From an uncultured Phycisphaerales bacterium (GTDB taxonomy: Bacteria > Planctomycetota > Phycisphaerae > Sedimentisphaerales > Anaerobacaceae): a DNA stretch of 64,000 nucleotides. Below are positions 1-9,120 of this stretch, in pieces. Location: positions 1 to 64,000 of the forward strand of contig CALEZT010000268.1 in the NCBI GenBank assembly GCA_937927975.1. The letters are read 5' to 3'. Positions within the stretch are counted from its first letter, which is position 1; each line of letters starts with the position of its first letter. Both the position numbers and the translations under genes were made by a program. Under the pieces are notes generated by a model. The model ran no database searches, had not been told where the DNA came from, and worked only from the letters and a program-made list of their open reading frames with translations.

Positions 1-53
1 GCCTGCTCTGGTATCGCCGTCTCCATCGCCTGAGCCTTTTGAGATAGTTACTT

Positions 54-227
54 ATGGGCGTCTTGTGGGAAGTCGTGCAGACGGGTTTGATGTATGGTCA
101 GAAGCGGAAGTCCGATTCGGTGGAGGACCGGGTCCGCGCCCTGGAGGACCAACTCCAGTTGACGCAGAATACGCTGCGGTCGCTGGTCAAGAAGCTCGAA
201 CAGCTCCATGGCATCGACATCGACTAG
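54..227 (+). CDS. Small coiled-coil protein, 57 aa
   Basis: An open frame of 57 codons begins MGVLWEVVQTGLMYGQ and then forms a continuous amphipathic helix with heptad spacing (VEDRVRALEDQLQLTQNTLRSL, roughly residues 23-50, split here only for description by its leucine and valine positions) before ending in acidic residues. The composition is typical of a short coiled-coil oligomerisation protein. No catalytic motif is present. A weak purine-rich GAGATAG lies just upstream of the ATG. Partner and function are unknown; the gene that precedes it is cut by the window edge. The regular heptads and absence of rare codons argue that it is real, but no homology search was possible. Confidence 0.55.
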   Translation: MGVLWEVVQTGLMYGQKRKSDSVEDRVRALEDQLQLTQNTLRSLVKKLEQLHGIDID

Positions 228-526
228 GACGGCCGAGTGGGGTAGGAATTGACCTGAGACGTTGTTTCGCCCGCATACCATGCTGGAGGCCCTAACGCGA
301 AAGACTTCCCAGGCAGGTCCGTTTCGGACCTGCATTCACACACGGGAACAGGGACCGCTGTTGGTTTGTCCGGTGTTTTCGGTGCGTCAGAAGTCCTGAG
401 CACACCCCAGGTGCGACCCATTCTCCGATTGTGTTTGACGCGGGTCTTGCGGGTCCGTACAATTGCCCCCAGCTTTGAGTTGCACAAATGAACAAGCCTG
501 AACAAGAGTGCTGACAGGAGGATGCC
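228..526. other. Intergenic leader region
   Basis: About 300 bases without a convincing gene. It carries the sigma70-type promoter described at 435-463 and the ribosome binding site of the first GH140-like gene. Nothing else recognisable was seen. Confidence 0.6.
435..463 (+). promoter_or_regulatory. Sigma70-type promoter for the glycoside hydrolase cluster
   Basis: TTGACG (435-440) and TACAAT (458-463) are separated by exactly 17 bases, a near-consensus -35/-10 pair. Transcription would begin near 470, leaving a leader of about 57 bases before the ATG at 527, which has a strong GGAGG ribosome binding site. It may drive the co-oriented genes from 527 onward. Confidence 0.6.
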
Positions 527-1969
527 ATGTTGCAGAAGATTTCATGTAAGCTTTTGTCTTGCAAGGTTTTAAGTCTTGTCGCTTCGATGCTGCTTTCGTT
601 TGCGGCGGTCTCCGAGACGGCGACAGGCGAGCCATCTGTCGACTTCCGTCACGGCCGGCTCAAGGTCTCCGAAAACAAGCGGTTCCTCGTCCATGAGAAC
701 GGCACGCCGTTTTTCTACCTTGGCGACACCGCATGGGAGTTGTTCCATCGGCTCAATCGCGAAGAGGCGGACAAGTACCTGACGAACCGTACGAAGAACG
801 GGTTCACAGTGATTCAGGCGGTGGTGATTGCGGAACTCGACGGTCTCAGGACGCCCAACGCCTACGGGTACACGCCGTTCCACGACATGGACAGCCGCCG
901 GCCTAACGAGGCCTATTTTGCCCATGTGGACTACATCGTCAACAAGGCCGAATCGCTCGGCCTGTACATCGGCATGCTGCCCGCCTGGGGACGCTGGGTG
1001 GGCGGCGCCGACGGCGACCGGCCGGACAGCAACTTCTTCAACGCGGAGAATGCCGCGGATTACGGGCGTTTCCTCGCCCGCCGGTACGCGAACAAGCCCA
1101 TCATCTGGGTCCTCGGCGGCGACCGTCTGGCGGACAGCACCGCGCAGGTGTGGGGTGCGATGGCCGCTGGCATCCGCGACATCGTCGGGAACCGGCAACT
1201 GATCACCTTCCACCCGCGGGGCGGCCGCAGTTCCTCGCAGTGGTTCCACCGGGCCGACTGGCTCGATTTCAACATGCTCCAGAGCGGCCACAGCGCCACG
1301 AGCACGAACTACACCCCCATCGAGCGGGACTACGCGATGGAGCCGCCCAAGCCGACGTTCGACGGCGAGCCCGCCTACGAATATCCGCCGGACGCGATGC
1401 CGGAGAAACGGCCCGTCGGCGCCCTGCAGGTTCGGCGCAACGCCTGCTGGGCGGTCTTCGCCGGCGCCCACGGCCACACGTACGGGACCCACCCCATCTG
1501 GCAGATGTACGACGAGGGCCGCAAACCGCTCTGGGACGTCGTCACGCCCTGGCACAGGTCGCTCGACCTTCCCGGCGCGACCCAGTTGATCCACCTCAAA
1601 CGTCTGATGCTGAGCCGGCCGTACCTCACGCGGATCCCCGATCAGAGCGTGATCGTCTCGGAACCGCCGGCGGGGATCGAACGCATCCAGGTGACGCGGG
1701 ACGGCCGGCCGGGGCAGAACGACGCGACGTACATCCTGGCCTATTTCCCGAGTCACCATCCGGTGACTCTGAACACCAGTCGAATCGCCGCCGCGACGCT
1801 GCGCGGCTGGTGGTACAATCCCCGCGCCGGCGAGGCGACCTCGATCGGCGAGATGGCCAAGGGCGCCACGATGCGATTCGAGCCGCCGACCAACGTCGAG
1901 GGGGAGGACTGGATCCTGGTCCTTGACGACGCATCCAAGAAGTACCCGGCCCCCGGGAAACCAGAATAA
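527..1969 (+). CDS. Secreted DUF4038/GH140-like glycoside hydrolase (paralogue 1)
   Basis: 480 residues. A signal peptide (about residues 1-35) precedes an apiosidase-like (beta/alpha)8 barrel beginning near [18 protein letters not shown], with the family hallmark [15 protein letters not shown]. Candidate catalytic acids are Asp199 in VLGGDR and Glu281 in FDGEPAYE, placed by analogy with GH140. The C-terminus (about 400-475) is the collagen-binding-like domain usually found in this family, with WWYNPRAGEA and DWILVLDD. GH140 includes apiosidases acting on rhamnogalacturonan-II, so a secreted role in plant pectin side-chain degradation is plausible; exact substrate is not shown. GGAGG lies 5 bases before the ATG. 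The next gene is a close paralogue, suggesting tandem duplication. Confidence 0.85.
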   Translation: MLQKISCKLLSCKVLSLVASMLLSFAAVSETATGEPSVDFRHGRLKVSENKRFLVHENGTPFFYLGDTAWELFHRLNREEADKYLTNRTKNGFTVIQAVVIAELDGLRTPNAYGYTPFHDMDSRRPNEAYFAHVDYIVNKAESLGLYIGMLPAWGRWVGGADGDRPDSNFFNAENAADYGRFLARRYANKPIIWVLGGDRLADSTAQVWGAMAAGIRDIVGNRQLITFHPRGGRSSSQWFHRADWLDFNMLQSGHSATSTNYTPIERDYAMEPPKPTFDGEPAYEYPPDAMPEKRPVGALQVRRNACWAVFAGAHGHTYGTHPIWQMYDEGRKPLWDVVTPWHRSLDLPGATQLIHLKRLMLSRPYLTRIPDQSVIVSEPPAGIERIQVTRDGRPGQNDATYILAYFPSHHPVTLNTSRIAAATLRGWWYNPRAGEATSIGEMAKGATMRFEPPTNVEGEDWILVLDDASKKYPAPGKPE

Positions 1970-2029
1970 AGGGCCTCGCCCGACCGTCCCTCTGTAAGAG
2001 AGAATTCACGGATTATGCAGGAGAAGATC

Positions 2030-3460
2030 ATGACACGAAAAACCACGATGTTCCTATTTGTCACTGCCCTGATCGCCGGCGGAGCGCTGGTCGCCCATGC
2101 CGATCCGGCGCGTCTGAAGGTCTCCGAGAACAAGCGATTCCTCGTCCATGAGGACGGGACGCCGTTCTTCTATCTCGGCGACACCGCCTGGGAGCTGTTC
2201 CATCGCCTCAACCGCGAGGAGGCGGACAAGTACCTCCAGAATCGTGCGGACAAAGGCTTCACCGTGATCCAGGCCGTGGCGCTGGCCGAGATCGACGGGC
2301 ACAAAGACCCCAATCCCTACGGACACCTGCCGCTGATCGACCTGGACCCTGCCCGGCCCGCGGTCAAAGACGGTCCCAACAATGACTACTGGGACCACGT
2401 GGACTATATCGTGAACAAAGCCAAATCGCTCGGTCTGTACATCGGCTTCCTGCCGACCTGGGGGCGGTACTGGCACGACCAGGTGAAAGACGGCAAGCCG
2501 CTCTTCACCGTTCAGAACGCGGAGGTCTACGGACAGTGGCTCGGGCAGCGGTACAAGAACGCTTCGAACATCATCTGGGTCCTCGGCGGCGATCGCACCG
2601 TCGAGAACGACGAACAGAAAGAGATCATCCGCGCCATGGCCCGCGGGCTTCGCAAAGGCGACGGCGGCGCGCACCTGATGACGTTCCACCCGCGCGGCGG
2701 GTCGGGCTCGTCGAAGGACTTCCACAACGACGAATGGCTCGATTTCAACATGCGTCAGAACGGCCACAATGCGAAATTCAACGAGGGATACCAGAACACC
2801 CGGGCGGACTACGACCTCAAACCGATCAAGCCGGTCCTCGACGGCGAGCCGATGTACGAGGATCACCCGGTCTCGTTCCGGGCCAAGGACCTGGGCCATT
2901 CGATCTCGTCCGACATCCGCCGGCCGCTCTACTGGAACCTCTTCACCGGCGCCTGCGGCCACACCTACGGCCATCATTCCGTCTGGCAGATGTGGCAGCC
3001 GGGACGCGGTCCGATCAATGGCCCGCTGATGCCATGGTTCGAGGCCATCGACCAGCCCGGCGCGGGGCAGATGCAGTTCGGCCGGTGGCTCATCGAGTCG
3101 CGCCCGTTCCTGTCGCGCGTGCCGGACGACTCGATCATCGTCACCGACCCCGTGCCGACCAGCGTGCCCGGGGCCGGTCGCTACCGCTTCGTCGCCACCC
3201 GCGACGCCGAGGGCTCCTACGCGATGGTCTATGCCCCGATCGGCCGGGCCTTCAAGGTCCGCATGGACGCAATCAAAGGCGCCAAGGTCAAGGCCTGGTG
3301 GTATAATCCTCGAAATGGCCAGGCCACCGCGATCGGCGAGTTCGCCAACACGGGCGAGCGACAGTTCCTGCCGCCGGACAAGGGTGAAATGATCGACTGG
3401 GTGCTCGTCCTCGACGATGCGGCCAAGCAATATCCCGCGCCCGGCGCCTGGAAGAAGTAA
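2030..3460 (+). CDS. Secreted DUF4038/GH140-like glycoside hydrolase (paralogue 2)
   Basis: 476 residues from the ATG at 2030. This start is preferred over the in-frame ATG at 2015 because AGGAG (2019-2023) sits 6 bases before it and the protein then opens with a clean signal peptide ([18 protein letters not shown]). The N-terminal barrel is nearly identical to the upstream paralogue ([32 protein letters not shown]). Asp188 (VLGGDR) and Glu273 (LDGEPMYE) are the candidate catalytic acids. A C-terminal collagen-binding-like domain carries [16 protein letters not shown] and DWVLVLDD. It probably attacks a related linkage to its neighbour, with which it is likely co-transcribed (60-base gap). 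Confidence 0.85.
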   Translation: MTRKTTMFLFVTALIAGGALVAHADPARLKVSENKRFLVHEDGTPFFYLGDTAWELFHRLNREEADKYLQNRADKGFTVIQAVALAEIDGHKDPNPYGHLPLIDLDPARPAVKDGPNNDYWDHVDYIVNKAKSLGLYIGFLPTWGRYWHDQVKDGKPLFTVQNAEVYGQWLGQRYKNASNIIWVLGGDRTVENDEQKEIIRAMARGLRKGDGGAHLMTFHPRGGSGSSKDFHNDEWLDFNMRQNGHNAKFNEGYQNTRADYDLKPIKPVLDGEPMYEDHPVSFRAKDLGHSISSDIRRPLYWNLFTGACGHTYGHHSVWQMWQPGRGPINGPLMPWFEAIDQPGAGQMQFGRWLIESRPFLSRVPDDSIIVTDPVPTSVPGAGRYRFVATRDAEGSYAMVYAPIGRAFKVRMDAIKGAKVKAWWYNPRNGQATAIGEFANTGERQFLPPDKGEMIDWVLVLDDAAKQYPAPGAWKK

Positions 3461-3461
3461 A

Positions 3462-3497
3462 GGGCCCGCACGAGAAGGGTAACCATGCGTGCGGCCC
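3462..3497 (+). terminator. Possible hairpin between hydrolase genes
   Basis: GGGCCCGCACG (3462-3472) can pair with CGTGCGGCCC (3488-3497) with one bulged base. There is no U tract, so this could be an attenuator, an RNA-stability hairpin or chance. Confidence 0.3.
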
Positions 3498-3545
3498 AAC
3501 CGCTCGAACGTCGTTCAGATGACCACTTGCATAGGACGGGAGATC

Positions 3546-5111
3546 ATGATGATGCATCGAACCACAGTTCCGTGTGTGATTGATCCGGTGTCCAAATGTC
3601 GGTTTCCCGCTCTCGTGCTGGGACTCTGCGCCTCGTTCGCGACCGCCTTTGCCGGCGGGTCTGAGGGCTCGATCCGACGGATCGACCTGCGGCCACAATG
3701 GAACGACCGCATCGCTTTGGAGAATCCGCACAAGGGCTGGTATCACCACTATCCCGACAATCACGTCAACAAGTACCTGATCGGCCGGGACGCGGACCTC
3801 CTGGAATTCCCCGGCATGGACCATCTCTACCTGCGGCTCGCCTGGGCGTACCTCGAGACGCAGGAGGGCCGGTTCGACTGGGACGTGATCGACCGGATCA
3901 TCGACAAATGGGTCGGCCACGGGCTGGGCATCGCCTTTCGCATCTCCTGCAAGGAGACCAGCACCGACCGCATCGAGCAGCAGTTCGCCACGCCCCGATG
4001 GGTGATGGAGGCCGGGGCCCAGGGCGGATTCTATCGCAGCGGCCAGGAGGTCGGGCCCGACGGTCCGTGGGAGCCGGTCTTCGACGACCCGGTCTTCCTG
4101 GAGAAACTGGAGAACTTCCTCCGCGTCTTCGCGTCGCGCTACGACGGCAAGCCGTGGGTCCGCTATATCGACGTGGGCAGCATCGGCGACTGGGGCGAGG
4201 GACACCTGCATTCGGGCAGTCGCAAGCCCTACGGCTACGAAGCCCGCAGGAAGCACATCGACCTGCACCTGAAGTACTTCCTCAAGACGCCGATCGTCGT
4301 CTCGGACGACTTCGTCTACGCGATTGCAGACAAGCAGGAGCGGGAGCGAATGCACCGTTACATCGTGGAGCGCGGCCTCACCTATCGCGACGACAGCATC
4401 CTGGTGGACTGGTACATCACCGCCCACACGGGGACGTGGACGGTTCGCAGCCCCGAGTACTTCGCCGACGTCTGGCGGGATCGTCCGACGGTCCTGGAAT
4501 TGGAGCACTACGGACACGTCAAGCGCGCCGGCAACTGGCTCGGCGCGCCCGGCTCTTCGCTGGCGAAGTTCGGCAACGGACGCAGCGGCTCCGACTTCTT
4601 CCGCGGCGCCCTGGCCACCCTGCGCGCCACCTACATCGGCTACCACGGCGACGCCCGCGACTGGCTCACGGACAACCCCGATCTGACGGTCGAACTGCTG
4701 AACCGCTGCGGCTACTGGTACTTCCTGCACCGCGTCGAGATTCCCGAAACGCTTCACGCCGGCGGCAGGCACGCGCTTCGGCTGGTCTGGGAGAACCGGG
4801 GTGTGGCCCCCGCCTATCGTCCCTATGCACTGCAAGTCCGGCTGGTCGGGCCCGGGACGGTCGATTTCGAGTTCGATGCGGGCAACCGCCGCTGGCTCCC
4901 GGAGCCTCAGGACACCGTCTACCCCGAGGACTACGTCCTTGCGGTCCCCGAACACCTGGCGGACGGCCGCTATAACCTGAAGATCAGACTGTATGCCAAG
5001 CAGGAGGATCGGCCCGTGTTCGTCGCCCTCGATCCTTCGCTGCTCGATGACCAGAAGTACTACACCATCGCCACCATCGCCACCATCGCCCTGGAGCGGC
5101 GGGCGCGTTGA
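3546..5111 (+). CDS. Secreted DUF4832-like TIM-barrel protein
   Basis: 521 residues if started at the first of three consecutive ATGs at 3546, which has GGGAG four bases upstream; an in-frame ATG at 3489 gives a 19-residue extension without a good ribosome binding site. A signal peptide (about 1-35) is followed by NPHKGWYHHYPDNH, LRLAWAYLETQEGRFDW and DVGSIGDWGEGH, which resemble DUF4874/DUF4832-type putative glycosidases of clan GH-A. The C-terminal 130 residues (VEIPETLHAGGRHALRL onward) look like the beta-sandwich that usually follows the barrel. Substrate is unknown; its place among GH140-like genes points to secreted glycan degradation. Confidence 0.65.
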   Translation: MMMHRTTVPCVIDPVSKCRFPALVLGLCASFATAFAGGSEGSIRRIDLRPQWNDRIALENPHKGWYHHYPDNHVNKYLIGRDADLLEFPGMDHLYLRLAWAYLETQEGRFDWDVIDRIIDKWVGHGLGIAFRISCKETSTDRIEQQFATPRWVMEAGAQGGFYRSGQEVGPDGPWEPVFDDPVFLEKLENFLRVFASRYDGKPWVRYIDVGSIGDWGEGHLHSGSRKPYGYEARRKHIDLHLKYFLKTPIVVSDDFVYAIADKQERERMHRYIVERGLTYRDDSILVDWYITAHTGTWTVRSPEYFADVWRDRPTVLELEHYGHVKRAGNWLGAPGSSLAKFGNGRSGSDFFRGALATLRATYIGYHGDARDWLTDNPDLTVELLNRCGYWYFLHRVEIPETLHAGGRHALRLVWENRGVAPAYRPYALQVRLVGPGTVDFEFDAGNRRWLPEPQDTVYPEDYVLAVPEHLADGRYNLKIRLYAKQEDRPVFVALDPSLLDDQKYYTIATIATIALERRAR

Positions 5112-5183
5112 GACAATCGAACTCGGCGTCGGAAAACTTCCCGGCGCTCGGTACGCCAGGATTGCAGATCAGGAGGACGACAA

Positions 5184-6197
5184 ATGCGACGGTTCATTCT
5201 GCCGACGTTGGTTCTGCTTGTCCCATTTTTCCATGCGAGGGCCCAGGATGCGACCCTTCTGGGCATCGACGGGACTCGCTTCACGCGGAACGGACAGCCG
5301 ACGTTTCTACTTGGCATCAGCTACTACGGCGGTCTGGGGGCGAGCGAGGATTTCATCCGGCGCGACCTCGACGATATCCGGCGATCCGGCTTCAACTGGC
5401 TGCGGCTCTGGGCCACGTGGACCGCGTTCGACAACGACGTCTCGGCCGTCGACGCCCAGGGCCGACCGCGAGAGCCGTTCCTGGGCCGGCTCAAATGGCT
5501 CGTGTCTGAGTGCGACCGGCGGTCGCTCGTCGTCGATGTGACGCTCACGCGCAACAGGAGCGGAGTGCTGCCGGACTACGAGGCGCATCTTCGCGCGGTG
5601 GAGACCCTGGTCGCCGCTCTGAAACCCTATCGCAACTGGTATCTCGATCTCGCCAACGAGCGCGACGTCGGCGACGACCGCTATGTCGGCATCCAAGAGC
5701 TGAAGCGAATGCGGGACCGCGTGCGGCAGCTCGATCCGCAGCGGCTCGTGACCGCATCCTTCGGCGGGCACGACCTCAGCGACAAAGACGTGCGTGAATC
5801 GCTGCTGACGATCGGGCTCGACTTCCTCACCCCGCATCGGCCGCGCAGTCCCGAGTCACCGCGTCAGACCGAGGCGAAGACCCGCGAGTGCCTGGTCCTG
5901 ATGAAGGAGATCGGCCGCGTGGTCCCGCTGCATCATCAGGAGCCGTTCCGACGCGGCTACCAGGGATGGGAGCCGACCGCCGCGGATTTCCTCACGGATT
6001 TGCGCGGAGCCGTCGCGGGCGGAGCCGCCGGCTGGTGCCTGCACAACGGGAGTCAGCGAAACACGCCGGACCAGCAGCCTCGCCGCTCGTTCGATCTTCG
6101 ATCCCGGCGGCTGTTCGAGCAACTGGACGCCGAAGAACGCAAGGTCGTCGCGGAGGCCGTTGCGAATGTGCGTCTCGATAAGGAGACAACCCAATGA
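5184..6197 (+). CDS. Secreted GH5-like TIM-barrel glycosidase
   Basis: 337 residues. A signal peptide ends near HARA. The following domain starts DGTRFTRNGQPTFLLGISYYGG and contains FNWLRLWATW and WYLDLANERD, the pattern of clan GH-A enzymes, in which the Asn-Glu pair carries the acid/base (here in LANERD). A second acid in the position of the nucleophile is not obvious, since the region after VPLHHQEPFRRGYQ has Gln-Glu. AGGAGG lies just before the ATG. The stop overlaps the next start by four bases (ATGA), so the two are translationally coupled. Function: probable secreted beta-glycosidase, specificity unknown. Confidence 0.65.
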   Translation: MRRFILPTLVLLVPFFHARAQDATLLGIDGTRFTRNGQPTFLLGISYYGGLGASEDFIRRDLDDIRRSGFNWLRLWATWTAFDNDVSAVDAQGRPREPFLGRLKWLVSECDRRSLVVDVTLTRNRSGVLPDYEAHLRAVETLVAALKPYRNWYLDLANERDVGDDRYVGIQELKRMRDRVRQLDPQRLVTASFGGHDLSDKDVRESLLTIGLDFLTPHRPRSPESPRQTEAKTRECLVLMKEIGRVVPLHHQEPFRRGYQGWEPTAADFLTDLRGAVAGGAAGWCLHNGSQRNTPDQQPRRSFDLRSRRLFEQLDAEERKVVAEAVANVRLDKETTQ

Positions 6198-7537
6198 CCA
6201 CATCGACTCGCCGACAGTTCCTTCAGTGGACCGCTGCCGGCGTTGCAGGAATGATCCCTCTGGCCCCGGTTCGCGGCGTACCCTCGCAGACGGTCGCCGT
6301 CGGCGTCGGCGAGTTTCTCGCGTCGCTCGGCGCGTGTTCGGCCATCTCCCGACGAGGCGAGAAGCTGGCGAATACGGTCGAAGCCGCGAAGTATCTCGGG
6401 CTTCGCTGGTTTCGCGTCGGCTATGAGAGCAACATCCCGGTCGCCGATCTGATCGAACTGCACAAGCAGACCGGCGTTCGCTTCAGCTATGGGCTCATGA
6501 GCGGCGGGACGGATATCGCTCGACTCCTGACCGGCGCGAGAGAGCTCGCGGCGGCCGACGCCCTGATCGCCCTGGAGGGCAACAACGAGCCCAACAACTG
6601 GGGCGTGACATATCAGGGCGAAGCGGGCGGCAGGGACCGGTCCTGGCTGCCGGTCGCCAAGCTCCAGCGGGACCTGTACGCCGCGGTCAAAGCCGACCCG
6701 GTCCTGGCGAAGTACCCGGTCTGGAGCCTTTCGGAGAACGGCGCCCAGACCGACAACGTGGGCTTGCAGTTCCTGACGATCCCCGAGGGCGCCGCCTGCC
6801 TGATGCCCGACGGCACGCGATACGCCGACGCTGCGAACTGTCACAACTACATGACCCATCCCGCCTGGCCCGGCCTGCACGACAACCAGACGTGGATCGC
6901 CGCCGACCCGACCTCGGCCTGCAAGGTCGATGGCCTGTACGGCAACTACGGTCGAACCTGGCGGCGTCACTATCCAGGCTATTCCGAAAGCGAGCTCCTG
7001 ACGCTGCCTCGTGTCACCACCGAGACCGGCGTCACGCTGGGCGGCCCTTTCACCGAGCAGGTTCAGGCCTCGCTGTACCTGACCGTCTTCCTGGCCCAGT
7101 TCAAGCGGGGCTGGAGCCACACCTGCATCTACCTCTTGCGGGACCGCACGGATGAGGCCGGCAATCAGACGTTCGGCTTCTACCGACCCGACTACACCCC
7201 GCGACTGGCCGCGACCTGTCTGCACAACCTGACGACGATCCTGGCCGACCGCGGTGCGGCCCGGCCAAGCGGGACTTTCAACTACTCCATCCCGAACCAG
7301 CCTGCGACGGTGCACGACCTGCTGCTTCAGAAAAGCGACGGCACGTTCGAATTGGTCGTGTGGGGCGAACGATTTACCGGCGGCTCGGACGACGTCACAA
7401 TCAATCTGGGCGCGATCTGTACAGCGGTCGCAGTCTACGACCCGACGGTCGGCACGGCGCCGATGCAGACTCTGACCGACGCTGGCTCGGTCTCATTGAC
7501 GTTGAGCGATCATCCTATGGTTGTTGAGATCGGATGA
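6194..7537 (+). CDS. Tat-exported clan GH-A glycosidase-like protein
   Basis: 447 residues beginning with a twin-arginine type signal (STRRQFLQWTAAGVAGM). The barrel has ALEGNNEPNNWG, with Asn-Glu-Pro characteristic of GH-A acid/base residues, and RVTTETGVTLGG, where Glu is a good nucleophile candidate. The last 90 residues (YSIPNQPATVHDLLLQ onward) look like a beta-sandwich tail. The start overlaps the preceding gene by four bases, indicating a bicistronic unit. Family assignment below the clan level was not possible. Confidence 0.6.
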   Translation: MTTSTRRQFLQWTAAGVAGMIPLAPVRGVPSQTVAVGVGEFLASLGACSAISRRGEKLANTVEAAKYLGLRWFRVGYESNIPVADLIELHKQTGVRFSYGLMSGGTDIARLLTGARELAAADALIALEGNNEPNNWGVTYQGEAGGRDRSWLPVAKLQRDLYAAVKADPVLAKYPVWSLSENGAQTDNVGLQFLTIPEGAACLMPDGTRYADAANCHNYMTHPAWPGLHDNQTWIAADPTSACKVDGLYGNYGRTWRRHYPGYSESELLTLPRVTTETGVTLGGPFTEQVQASLYLTVFLAQFKRGWSHTCIYLLRDRTDEAGNQTFGFYRPDYTPRLAATCLHNLTTILADRGAARPSGTFNYSIPNQPATVHDLLLQKSDGTFELVVWGERFTGGSDDVTINLGAICTAVAVYDPTVGTAPMQTLTDAGSVSLTLSDHPMVVEIG

Positions 7538-7540
7538 AGA

Positions 7541-7605
7541 TGGTGCGTGGTACGCACCCTACCGGCTGCGGCCGCGCGTCTTTGTAGGGTGCGTATCACG
7601 CACCA
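7541..7605. repeat. Paired inverted REP-like hairpins (GTAG type)
   Basis: Positions 7541-7562 and 7584-7605 are 22-base inverted copies with one mismatch. Each, read from its inner end, is GTAG followed by a perfect 7-bp stem (GGTGCGT/ACGCACC) with a 3-base loop. The pair lies between two convergence-free genes and may also stop transcription after the upstream bicistron. The same class occurs at 57412-57481 and, decayed, at 42427. Confidence 0.8.
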
Positions 7606-7649
7606 CTTAATTGATGACAGCGAAAGAAGCATTAATGTGAGGGATCCCC

Positions 7650-9110
7650 ATGCGTACTGCGATTCTTCTGGTGGTGTCCGCGACGTGTGCTGTGCTTCAC
7701 GGCGCACCGGCGAGTGTTGGTTTCGTGCAGTCTTCCGACGGCGTGGACTGCTATGATTTCATCGAGATCGCCACAACCGCAGGAAGCAGGACCCATCCCA
7801 TAGCGGAGGATGGCCACACGACCCCGCCCGGGCCGGGTGGGGTCCCTGTAGGAATCAAGATCCACTGGGAAACCCTTCAGCGCAAGGGGTGCCGCGGCGA
7901 CAACTGGTGCATGACGTGGGCCGCCGACGACAACATCTATGCCATGATGGACGACGGCGGCGGATTCCATACCTACAAACCGGAGTGGGGTACACGGCTC
8001 TGGTGCATTCCCGGAAACGAGGATTTCACGGCGGAGCAGGCTGTCCCCGTCCCCGGCTGGCCCTTCACCGACATGAGCAGCCCTTTCTACGGCTACGGCA
8101 CCTATTCCGTCCGGGGCCGCATCTACACCTGGCTGTGGAAAAGCGAGACGGACAAGGGGTACAGACGCCCCGTCGCCAATCGCCTGCTGTACACCGATGA
8201 TTTCGGCAAGACGTTCTTCCGCTGGGACGGCACGGAGGTGACCGCCGGCAACTTCAGCGACACCGGCAAGGAGTCGTTCTTCTTCTACCGGGAAGACCCC
8301 CGACCCAAAGCCGGCCGCGAGGCCTATGCGTTCAACTGGATCGCCTTCTGCCAGAACGGAAAAGACAACTCCGCCGCCAAGGATGAATACGTCTATATGT
8401 ACTGCGTCGAACAGCACGACGTCACCAGATTGAGCATGATCCGCGTGCATCAGGACAAGGTCACGGATCGTTCGGCCTACGAGTACCTGCTGGATGTGGT
8501 CGGAGAGCAGGCCGTCTGGACCTCGGATATGACCCGGCGCGGCGCCACCATCACCTACCCGGCCAGGAACTACAACGGGGACGAGTGGTTGTGGTGCAGT
8601 TGGCATCCCAGTGTCGTCTATAACCCCGGCCTGGACCGCTACCTCATGGTGTCCTACGGAATCAGCGACGGTTCCAAAGACTTCTTCTCGGGTTGGTGCA
8701 GCCACTGCGGGCATTCGGCCACGGTTGGCATGTGGCACGCCAGGCACCCCTGGGGCCCGTGGACGCAGTTTTACTACGAGACCGAGTGGAAGACGCCCGG
8801 CGATCCGCCTGCCGAGTGGGGATTCTCCGGTGCGGCCAGCCGCACCTACCAGTTCAAGCTCAATCCCAAATGGATCTACGACAACGGACGCACCATGTAT
8901 TTGATCTGGTCCGATGCGGGCGGGCGATGGGATTCCCCGCATTATGGCCACAGCGACTACTGGTACAAGTGGAATCAGGTGAAGATCACCCTCGATGTCC
9001 GGCCACCCGGATTCACCGACTCGACCGAGACGCAGCGGAAAAGCGAGCGGCAAGGTCCGTCTGGCGTTTCCGCCGGAGGGCAGGGTAGAATGACAGACCA
9101 TTCATTATGA
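7650..9110 (+). CDS. Secreted beta-propeller protein, DUF4185-like
   Basis: 486 residues. A signal peptide (MRTAILLVVSATCAVLHGAP) is followed by about 20 residues (GVDCYDFIEIA) that match the start of the DUF5060 domain in the next gene, but the rest of that domain is absent. The remaining protein has repeated Trp-rich blades (NWCMTWAADDNIYAMMDDGG, SSPFYGYGTYSVRGRIYTWL, SWHPSVVYNPGLDRYLMVSYG) resembling DUF4185-type five-bladed propellers. The last 30 residues (PGFTDSTETQRKSERQGPSG) look low in conservation. GAGG precedes the ATG. It may bind or cleave a polysaccharide; no catalytic residues can be assigned. Confidence 0.6.
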   Translation: MRTAILLVVSATCAVLHGAPASVGFVQSSDGVDCYDFIEIATTAGSRTHPIAEDGHTTPPGPGGVPVGIKIHWETLQRKGCRGDNWCMTWAADDNIYAMMDDGGGFHTYKPEWGTRLWCIPGNEDFTAEQAVPVPGWPFTDMSSPFYGYGTYSVRGRIYTWLWKSETDKGYRRPVANRLLYTDDFGKTFFRWDGTEVTAGNFSDTGKESFFFYREDPRPKAGREAYAFNWIAFCQNGKDNSAAKDEYVYMYCVEQHDVTRLSMIRVHQDKVTDRSAYEYLLDVVGEQAVWTSDMTRRGATITYPARNYNGDEWLWCSWHPSVVYNPGLDRYLMVSYGISDGSKDFFSGWCSHCGHSATVGMWHARHPWGPWTQFYYETEWKTPGDPPAEWGFSGAASRTYQFKLNPKWIYDNGRTMYLIWSDAGGRWDSPHYGHSDYWYKWNQVKITLDVRPPGFTDSTETQRKSERQGPSGVSAGGQGRMTDHSL

Positions 9111-9120
9111 AAGTACTCCG

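Noticed and set aside
3..47. Short open end LLWYRRLHRLSLLR before a TAG at the left edge
   Set aside because: It could be the 3' end of an upstream gene, but another frame also ends there and 15 codons are too few to decide.
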